Source of the DNA: Arthrobacter sp. KBS0702
GTDB lineage: Bacteria > Actinomycetota > Actinomycetes > Actinomycetales > Micrococcaceae
Direction: 5' to 3'
NCBI RefSeq assembly: GCF_005937985.2
Contig: NZ_CP042172.1
Span: 1,488,001 to 1,552,000 of the forward strand
DNA: 64,000 nucleotides
Below, in pieces: positions 59,056-64,000 of the stretch (positions are counted from its first letter, which is position 1; each line of letters begins with the position of its first letter). The translations under genes and the position numbers were made by a program. The notes beneath the pieces were generated by a model, which saw only the letters and a list, made by a program, of their open reading frames with translations, was not told the DNA's origin and searched no databases.

Positions 59056-59553
59056 TTAGCTGCGGGATGTGCCGATCCGGGCGGTACGGGCACCGGTCAA
59101 CCGGACCAGGTCCGCCGGGCTGAGCTCCAGGTCCAGGCCGCGGCGGCCGCCCGAGACCAAAATGGTTTCGAGTTCCAGTGCGCTCTCGTCCAGCACGGTG
59201 GGGGAGGGCTGACGCTGTCCCAGCGGGGAGATGCCGCCGAGCACGTAACCCGTGCGCCGCTCAGCCGTCGCCGGGTCCGCCATGGCGGCCTTCTTGCCGC
59301 CCAGGGCAGCAGCCATTGCCTTCAGGTCCAGGTTTCCGCTCACCGGCACGACGCCGACGGCAAGGCGCCCGTCGACGTCGACCATCAGCGTCTTGAACAC
59401 CCGGGCCGGGTCAATCCCTAGCACCTCGGCGGCCTCCAGCCCGTAGCTGGCGGCCGCGGGGTCATGGCTGTAAGGGTGCGCGACGAAGGAAACCCCGGCC
59501 GCCGCGAGTGCCGCGGTCGCCGGGGTTCCCTGGGACGCCTGTTTGCGGGCCAC
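59056..59553 (-). CDS. ybaK: Cys-tRNA(Pro)/aminoacyl-tRNA deacylase, YbaK/EbsC type
   Basis: A 165-residue editing protein that hydrolyses mischarged Cys-tRNA(Pro). Family motifs: VFKTLMVDVDG (the catalytic Lys region, near 48), VPVSGNLDLKAMAAALG (near 70-85), KKAAMADP and TGYVLGGISPLGQ (near 110). GTG 59553 is the start: homology begins MARKQASQGTPAT and it follows the sufE stop by 8 bases; an ATG at 59865 lies within sufE. Last gene of sseA-sufE-ybaK. Confidence 0.88.
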   Translation of the reverse strand: MARKQASQGTPATAALAAAGVSFVAHPYSHDPAAASYGLEAAEVLGIDPARVFKTLMVDVDGRLAVGVVPVSGNLDLKAMAAALGGKKAAMADPATAERRTGYVLGGISPLGQRQPSPTVLDESALELETILVSGGRRGLDLELSPADLVRLTGARTARIGTSRS

Positions 59554-59561
59554 CGGGCTGC

Positions 59562-60029
59562 TTAGCCGTGCTGCGGCAGGGCAGCGACTTTGCGCTTGAT
59601 CCGGCCGAGCATTGCCGTCATGCCGCGCATCCGCAAGGGGGTGATCGCCCGGGTGAGGCCGAGGAGTTCGGGCATGTCGTCCGGGACGGCCAGGATCTCG
59701 GCGGGGCTCAGCCCGTCGAGGCCCTCGTGCAGCACCCCGGCAAATCCCCGGGTGGTCGGCGCCTCGGGCGGGGCCTTGAAGAACAGTCGCACGCGTTCGG
59801 GCACGCCGGGCTGCCCGTCGCCGGACGGTTCCGTCTCGATCGTGAGGAACAGCGGCGACTGGCATTCCACCACCTGCTCCATCAGCTCCGGGTGGTCCTG
59901 GAGCCGTGCCGGCGGATCCGGCAGCTCGCGCGAAAACTCCAGCAGCAGTTGCAGCCGCTCGGGTTCCTCAAGGGCCTGGAAATCATCAACGATGTCCGCC
60001 AGCGCGGCGGGGAGGGCAGAAGTATTCAT
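59562..60029 (-). CDS. sufE: SufE-family cysteine-desulfuration protein
   Basis: A 155-residue SufE: MNTSALPAALADIVDDFQAL start, acceptor Cys in VVECQSPLFL (near 54), and the C-terminal LTRAITPLRMRGMTAMLGRIK. SufE takes persulfide sulfur from a cysteine desulfurase. Paired with the rhodanese sseA directly upstream, it probably receives or handles its sulfur, an arrangement also seen in M. tuberculosis (Rv3283-Rv3284). Start ATG 60029 has GGGAG just upstream. Confidence 0.92.
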   Translation of the reverse strand: MNTSALPAALADIVDDFQALEEPERLQLLLEFSRELPDPPARLQDHPELMEQVVECQSPLFLTIETEPSGDGQPGVPERVRLFFKAPPEAPTTRGFAGVLHEGLDGLSPAEILAVPDDMPELLGLTRAITPLRMRGMTAMLGRIKRKVAALPQHG

Positions 60030-60039
60030 CACTCCCAGT

Positions 60040-60957
60040 TTACTTGCCTGCCGGAACGGCGCCGCGCTCCGCGCCCTTGACGATCGGGACCCGGACGGCG
60101 TTGCCCCACTCGGTCCAGGAACCGTCGTAGTTGCGCACAGTCTCGAAGCCCAGCAGGTACTTGAGCGCGAACCAGGTGTGGCTGGACCGCTCGCCGATGC
60201 GGCAGTAGGCCACGACGTCGTCGCCCTCCTTGAGTCCGGCTTCGTCCAGGTACAGGGCCTCCAGCTCGGGGCGGCTGCGGTAGGTGCCGTCCTCCGCAGC
60301 GGCACGGGCCCAGGGGATGGACGCCGCGGTGGGAATGTGGCCGCCGCGCAGGGCGCCCTCCTCCGGGTAGGCCGGCATGTGCGTGCGCTGGCCGGTGTAT
60401 TCCTCGGCGGAGCGGACGTCGATCAGCGGCTTGCCGAAGTGCGCCAGCACATCGTCCTTGAAGGCGCGGATCGGGGCGTCGTTGCGCTCCACCACGGGGT
60501 ACTCGCCGGGCGTGACGACGGACTTGTCCGTGGTCAGGGCACGGCCCTCGGCGATCCACTTGTCGCGGCCGCCGTCGAGCAGCCGGACGTCCTCGTGGCC
60601 GAAGAGGGTGAAGACCCACAGCGCGTAGGCGGCCCACCAGTTGGACTTGTCACCGTAGATCACCACGGTGCTGTCGCGGGAGATTCCCTTTGCCGCGGCG
60701 AGGGCGGCAAAGGCTGCGCCGTCGATGTAGTCGCGGGTGACTTCGTCGTTGAGGTCCGTGTGCCAGTCGATCTTGACCGCGCCGGGAATGTGGCCGGTTT
60801 CGTAGAGCAGCACGTCCTCATCCGATTCGACGACCACGAGTTTGCCGCCGTCGAGCGCGCCGCCGTCGATCGCCGCGGCGAGCCATTCGGTGGAGACGAG
60901 GCGCTCCGGGTGGGCGTAGGCGGCGAATTTCTCGTTCTGCTCAACGGGGTAGGGCAT
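60040..60957 (-). CDS. sseA: Thiosulfate/3-mercaptopyruvate sulfurtransferase
   Basis: A 305-residue two-domain rhodanese. The inactive N-terminal domain (25-150) has DWHTDLND; the active C-terminal domain ends in the loop [13 protein letters not shown] with catalytic Cys near 253. It transfers sulfane sulfur to cyanide or thiols. AAAGG lies 9 bases before the ATG; a TAGTGT near 61035-61026 is a possible -10. First gene of the sulfur operon; divergent from zapE. Confidence 0.93.
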   Translation of the reverse strand: MPYPVEQNEKFAAYAHPERLVSTEWLAAAIDGGALDGGKLVVVESDEDVLLYETGHIPGAVKIDWHTDLNDEVTRDYIDGAAFAALAAAKGISRDSTVVIYGDKSNWWAAYALWVFTLFGHEDVRLLDGGRDKWIAEGRALTTDKSVVTPGEYPVVERNDAPIRAFKDDVLAHFGKPLIDVRSAEEYTGQRTHMPAYPEEGALRGGHIPTAASIPWARAAAEDGTYRSRPELEALYLDEAGLKEGDDVVAYCRIGERSSHTWFALKYLLGFETVRNYDGSWTEWGNAVRVPIVKGAERGAVPAGK

Positions 60958-61170
60958 GGAGATGGCCTTTCACTGGGCGGTCGGGAGGCCGGGCCATGGT
61001 GGTGCGCGGCGCCGGGCCTGTTACAACACTAGCCACGGCCCGGCAGGTTTGCTCCACCGGCTACATACTCGGAAATATGGCCTTGGTCACGTCCGATCCC
61101 GCGCCCGGAAGGGAAGAGGGCCTTTGCCGGTATCCTTTCTGGGGACACGAGACCAGCAGAACGGACCACC

Positions 61171-62208
61171 TTGGTACAGATCGAACAGCTCGCCGCCAGA
61201 ACACCGGCGGTTTCCGTGGATGAACTCCTGAACGGCTTTTATCCGTCGCCGCGCTTCGGTGAGGTGTCCTTTGCCAGCTACCGGCCGGACCCGGCCCAGC
61301 CCAGCCAGGCCCACGCGGTCCAGGCCCTGCAGAAATTTGCGGCCGGCGTCGGAGCCGGGGACGGTGACGGCCTGTTCAAGCGGCTCTTCGGCAAGAAAGA
61401 GACCTCGCGGGCGGGCATTTACCTCGACGGCGGCTTCGGCGTCGGCAAGACCCACCTGCTGGCCTCGCTGTGGCATGCCGCGCCCGGCCCCAAGGCCTTC
61501 GGCACCTTCGTGGAATACACCAACCTGGTGGGGGCCCTGTCCTTCCGCAAGACCGTGGAGGCACTCAGCCACTACAAGCTGGTGTGCATCGATGAATTCG
61601 AACTCGACGATCCGGGGGACACCGTCCTGATGTCCCGGCTGATGCGCGAACTCGCCGACGCCGGCGTCAAGCTGGCGGCGACGTCCAACACCCTGCCTGG
61701 GTCTCTGGGCGACGGCCGCTTCGCCGCCGTCGACTTCGCCCGCGAGATCCAGGTCCTGGCCGACCAGTTCGACGTCGTCCGGATCGACGGTGATGACTTC
61801 CGCCACCGCGGACTGCCGAAGGCCCCCGCGCCGCTGCGCAACGACGAACTCACGCACCACATGCAGGCGGAGTTCGACGGCCAGACCGTGGCCAAGGACG
61901 AATTCAGCACCCTGATCAACCACCTGGCCGGTGTCCACCCGAGCCGCTACCGGCAGTTGATCGACGGGATCGACGGCGTGGTGTGGCGCAACGTGGAGAC
62001 CATCACCGAGCAGGCCGTGGCGCTGCGCTTCGTTGTTCTGGCGGACCGGCTCTATGACAAGGACGTCCCGATCCTGGCCAGCGGCGTGCCGTTCGACCAG
62101 CTGTTCACCGAGGAAATGATGACCGGCGGGTACATGAAGAAGTACTTCCGGGCCGTCTCCCGGCTCACCGCCCTGGCCCGGGAAGGCCAGAACCACGAGC
62201 CGTCCTAG
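61171..62208 (+). CDS. zapE: Cell division protein ZapE (AFG1-like AAA ATPase)
   Basis: A 345-residue AAA-type ATPase: Walker A GGFGVGKTHLL (near 92), Walker B KLVCIDEFELDD (near 140), Sensor region AATSNTLPGSLGDGR (near 170), and RYRQLIDGIDGVVW. E. coli ZapE works with FtsZ at the constriction; actinobacterial members are less studied. Start is TTG 61171, as homology begins MVQIEQLAARTP; TATCCT near 61131 is a candidate -10. A repeat and a hairpin follow the stop. Confidence 0.92.
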   Translation: MVQIEQLAARTPAVSVDELLNGFYPSPRFGEVSFASYRPDPAQPSQAHAVQALQKFAAGVGAGDGDGLFKRLFGKKETSRAGIYLDGGFGVGKTHLLASLWHAAPGPKAFGTFVEYTNLVGALSFRKTVEALSHYKLVCIDEFELDDPGDTVLMSRLMRELADAGVKLAATSNTLPGSLGDGRFAAVDFAREIQVLADQFDVVRIDGDDFRHRGLPKAPAPLRNDELTHHMQAEFDGQTVAKDEFSTLINHLAGVHPSRYRQLIDGIDGVVWRNVETITEQAVALRFVVLADRLYDKDVPILASGVPFDQLFTEEMMTGGYMKKYFRAVSRLTALAREGQNHEPS

Positions 62209-62226
62209 CGCTGAGTGCAATAGGAA

Positions 62227-62291
62227 CCAACTAACTCGCGCAGTTGTCGTGTTGAGCGGTCAAAACGACAGCTACTTGCCAGCTGGTTGGG
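62227..62291. repeat. Intergenic repeat, family 2 copy 2
   Basis: A 65-base imperfect hairpin: CCAACTAACTCGC at the left, AGCTGGTTGGG at the right, inner pair TTGTCGT/ACGACAG. Same family as 26122-26186, 18 bases after the zapE stop. Confidence 0.75.
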
Positions 62292-62320
62292 CTGGCGCCG
62301 CGTTGGTCGTTAAACGACAA

Positions 62321-62356
62321 AGGTGCCGGCGCCGCCTCTCGGCGGGACCGGCACCT
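62321..62356. terminator. Bidirectional hairpin between zapE and the antitoxin-like gene
   Basis: Outer stem AGGTGCCGG / CCGGCACCT with an inner GCCGCC/GGCGGg helix; ACAA precedes it. Convergent neighbours. Confidence 0.65.
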
Positions 62357-62372
62357 CGCTGACGTACCTGGG

Positions 62373-62639
62373 TCAGAGGCCCGGCTGCCGGGTTACCCCG
62401 GGGACGGGCGGCTCTCCTGCGACGTGTGGCTCTGCGGCCGGGGCCGTTTCCGGCCGGCCGTCCGCGTTGTCCACGAAGTCGGAGGCGCCTCGCTGAGCGG
62501 CATCGACCTTGTCGGCGTACTTTCCGCCGGTCTTCGAGTCGACGAAATCACCCGCCTTTTCGATTCCGTCCTTGATGGCCTGTTCGTTGCCACCAATCAG
62601 ATGCTGAGCCTTGCCCTTTAGATCGTCAATTAAACCCAC
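62373..62639 (-). CDS. Antitoxin-family protein (Rv0909/MT0933-like)
   Basis: An 88-residue acidic protein: MGLIDDLKGKAQHLIGGNEQ then AIKDGIEKAGDFVDSKTGGKYADKVDAAQRG matches the short actinobacterial antitoxin family with amphipathic, LEA-like helical repeats. GTG 62639 is chosen because GGGAGG lies 5 bases before it. The C-terminus is Pro-rich. In mycobacteria the partner toxin (SRPBCC fold) is adjacent; none is adjacent here, so this is an orphan and may have another role. Confidence 0.8.
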   Translation of the reverse strand: MGLIDDLKGKAQHLIGGNEQAIKDGIEKAGDFVDSKTGGKYADKVDAAQRGASDFVDNADGRPETAPAAEPHVAGEPPVPGVTRQPGL

Positions 62640-62784
62640 GGGCACCTCCCTTCGGTCGCGGAGCCAGATCGCTCCTAGCGTTTTCGATCCTAACCGGCGG
62701 ATCGGGAGGTGCCAAGGGTGTACGCCCAGAGGAGAAAGACCCTGTGCCGGAGGGCAAACGCACCGGACCGCAAACGCGGGCATG

Positions 62785-62810
62785 AAAAAAGCAGCCCCGT
62801 AGGAGCTGCT
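62785..62810 (-). terminator. Rho-independent terminator of the tRNA cluster
   Basis: On the minus strand a 9-bp stem AGCAGCTCC/GGGGCTGCT with a TAC loop is followed by six T residues: a canonical terminator 5 bases beyond the last tRNA. Confidence 0.9.
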
Positions 62811-62814
62811 CTTA

Positions 62815-62889
62815 TGGTGGGCGATACTGGGATCGAACCAGTGACCTCTTCCGTGTCAGGGAAGCGCGCTACCGCTGCGCCAATCGCCC
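62815..62889 (-). tRNA. tRNA-Val (GAC), copy 1
   Basis: Cloverleaf with acceptor GGGCGAT/ATCGCCC, anticodon loop CTGACAC (anticodon GAC) and T-loop GGTTCGATCC. The CCA end is encoded (62815-62817). Identical in sequence to the copy at 63071-63145. Confidence 0.95.
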
Positions 62890-62939
62890 GCAACCGGAAG
62901 GATCCGGAGTGGAGTTGTGTGAATCTGATGAAACAACAG

Positions 62940-63012
<73 letters not shown>

Positions 63013-63070
63013 ATTTTTTAGTCCGTTCCGGCGGGGCCGGTGGTACTGGATCAAGCAAGTTTCCTTGCTT

Positions 63071-63145
63071 TGGTGGGCGATACTGGGATCGAACCAGTGA
63101 CCTCTTCCGTGTCAGGGAAGCGCGCTACCGCTGCGCCAATCGCCC
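63071..63145 (-). tRNA. tRNA-Val (GAC), copy 2
   Basis: Same 75 bases as copy 1, including the encoded CCA. Confidence 0.95.
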
Positions 63146-63185
63146 CTTTAAATCCGGCCGAAACCGGAAACCAGGGTTTTCACCG

Positions 63186-63256
63186 AGGTGGGTACGGGAT
63201 TCGAACCCGTGTATACGGCTTTGCAGGCCGCTGCCTCGCCTCTCGGCCAACCCACC
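63186..63256 (-). tRNA. tRNA-Cys (GCA)
   Basis: Acceptor GGTGGGT/ACCCACC, anticodon loop CTGCAAA (anticodon GCA), T-loop GGTTCGAATC and the U73 discriminator expected of tRNA-Cys. No encoded CCA. Confidence 0.95.
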
Positions 63257-63309
63257 GTGTAGCTTCGGCTTCCTCAAAAAGAAAACCGCTGCCGTGACAG
63301 TGTCCTGCG

Positions 63310-63382
<73 letters not shown>

Positions 63383-63442
63383 AATGTTGCCTGCGATTCC
63401 CTGCCGTAATCGGCATTTCCTCGCGTTCCAACGAGTAAGAAC

Positions 63443-63470
63443 TCTATAGGAGGTTCAGTCAATCTACAAA
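63443..63470 (-). promoter_or_regulatory. Possible promoter of the tRNA cluster
   Basis: On the minus strand TTTGTA, 16 bases, TATAGA, about 60 bases before the first tRNA. The -10 is good, the -35 weak; a TTGACT nearby has the wrong spacing to it. Confidence 0.35.
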
Positions 63471-63530
63471 TCGGGGCTGAATCCGCGCCGACGCACCCCC
63501 GCGCTTCCCTGCAATCTAGCGGTTTTTGCT

Positions 63531-63548
63531 AATTACAGATGTGTAATT
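63531..63548. promoter_or_regulatory. Inverted repeat AATTACA-gatg-TGTAATT
   Basis: Perfect 7-base arms in an unusually AT-rich patch within very GC-rich DNA. It looks like an operator or promoter core for a gene beyond the right edge or for the tRNA side. No regulator is adjacent. Confidence 0.45.
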
Positions 63549-63676
63549 CACGCCGTCCTTACGTGGCCTGGGCGGGGTGGCGGACATGGTGTCCGACGAC
63601 GACGGCGGCAGGCGCGGTCAGCGAAGGGGCGGCGCCCGGGCGGGGTTGCGAATCGTTGGGGTGAGCCTGTTCCGGC

Positions 63677-63732
63677 GATTTGCCACAGACGGCCGCTAAG
63701 TCAACCCGGTACGCGGCCATCTCTGGCCATTT
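63677..63732. repeat. REP-like palindrome, family 1 copy C
   Basis: Left arm GATTTGCCACAGACGGCCGC (63677-63696), right arm GCGGCCATCTCTGGC (63713-63727) with 13 of 15 inner positions paired. First unit of a tandem array. Confidence 0.8.
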
Positions 63733-63790
63733 GGCACGGCACGTACCGCCGCCGGCCTACCCGTGGCTTGCCCGGACCAGCCGCTCCGTC

Positions 63791-63846
63791 GATTTGCCAC
63801 AGACGGCGGCTAAGTCGATCCGGTGTGCGGCCATCTCTGTCCGTTT
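63791..63846. repeat. REP-like palindrome, family 1 copy D
   Basis: Left arm GATTTGCCACAGACGGCGGC (63791-63810) and right arm GCGGCCATCTCTGT from 63827. Starts 114 bases after copy C. Confidence 0.8.
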
Positions 63847-63901
63847 GGCACGGCACGTACCGCCGGCCTACCCGTGGCTTGCCCGGACCAGCCGCTCCGT
63901 C

Positions 63902-63957
63902 GAGTTGCCATAGACGGCCGCTAAGTCAACCCGGTATGCGGCCATCTCTGGCTATTG
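63902..63957. repeat. REP-like palindrome, family 1 copy E
   Basis: Left arm GAGTTGCCATAGACGGCCGC (63902-63921) and right arm GCGGCCATCTCTGGC (63938-63952). Starts 111 bases after copy D. Confidence 0.8.
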
Positions 63958-64000
63958 GGCGCGGCGGGAGGAGCCCTGGACGCGTAGCGCCGACGTCGAA

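Larger units (their letters stand above)
63677..63965. repeat. Tandem array of ~112-bp units carrying family 1 palindromes
   Basis: Each unit is a palindrome plus a conserved spacer containing CACGGCACGTACCGCC and CCTACCCGTGGCTTGCCC. Two complete units and a third partial one are present. The units differ by one 3-base GCC indel, so the tandem duplication is fairly recent. Confidence 0.8.
63383..64000. other. Gene-free right end
   Basis: 618 bases: a possible tRNA promoter, an AT-rich inverted repeat, about 130 bases without recognisable content (63549-63676), and the tandem palindrome array (63677-63965). No frame here looks like a protein. Confidence 0.7.

Noticed and set aside
63431..63480. 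TTGACT-based promoter for the tRNA cluster
   Set aside because: Spacing to TATAGA is 8 bases, too short; an alternative weak -35 is listed instead.
63677..63965. Possible CRISPR array
   Set aside because: The spacers are as conserved as the palindromes and the period (111-114) is far too long; no cas genes nearby.

Overview
The window is high-GC (roughly two thirds G+C) actinobacterial chromosomal DNA. Gene content and order point to Micrococcaceae of the Arthrobacter/Pseudarthrobacter type. The pointers are a second type II topoisomerase pair, SepH, DUF3000, DUF3071, DUF3093, DUF3159, DUF3710, DUF4193 and DUF5998 family genes, many leaderless-looking promoters, and intergenic palindromes of kinds I associate with Arthrobacter. 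I see no prophage, insertion sequence or CRISPR array. The genus is an inference from gene content, not a measured placement.

Layout. 1-1152: end of topoisomerase IV subunit B. 1222-9053: a BlaI/M56-peptidase regulatory pair, divergent from a cytochrome bd operon (cydA, cydB, fused cydDC); three copies of a 17-bp palindrome lie in the shared control region. 9106-13402: cation exchanger, DinB-like and VOC proteins, an ABC-2 exporter, then a gene-poor stretch with REP-like palindromes. 13403-20811: topoisomerase IV subunit A, a Pat-type protein acetyltransferase fused to an acyl-CoA ligase-like domain, a DUF5998 protein and an alkaline-phosphatase-family enzyme.

20867-36175 is a conserved actinobacterial core block: sepH, DUF4193, DUF3093, dut, DUF3710, OB-fold, DUF3159, two TrkA-type RCK proteins, a KimA-like potassium permease, a TrmA-type RNA methyltransferase, aconitase and dxs. 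It matches, from memory, the Rv2699c-Rv2682c order of Mycobacterium tuberculosis. It links cell division, dUTP hygiene, potassium homeostasis, RNA modification, the TCA cycle and isoprenoid synthesis.

36270-47158: small conserved proteins, aldo/keto reductase, nucleoside hydrolase, a complete ECF transporter (S, T, fused double ATPase), and a YknXYZ/MacAB-like efflux operon. 47269-62208: fatty-acid beta-oxidation pair (fadA, fadJ) with a 28-bp perfect palindrome upstream, RNase D with DUF3000, threonine aldolase, SDR with DUF6421, msrB, alpha/beta hydrolase, a ybaK-sufE-sseA sulfur cluster and zapE. 62373-63382: an Rv0909-like antitoxin-family protein and five tRNA genes (Gly, Cys, Val, Gly, Val) read leftward to a clear terminator. 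The last 600 bases hold no convincing gene but carry a ~112-bp tandem array built from the same palindrome seen at 13.1-13.3 kb.

Most interesting for follow-up: the BlaI-type operators on the cytochrome bd promoter; the complementary-degenerate fused ECF ATPase beside a nucleoside hydrolase; the KimA/RCK pairing with no TrkH in view; the fadA palindrome; and three families of intergenic palindromic repeats.
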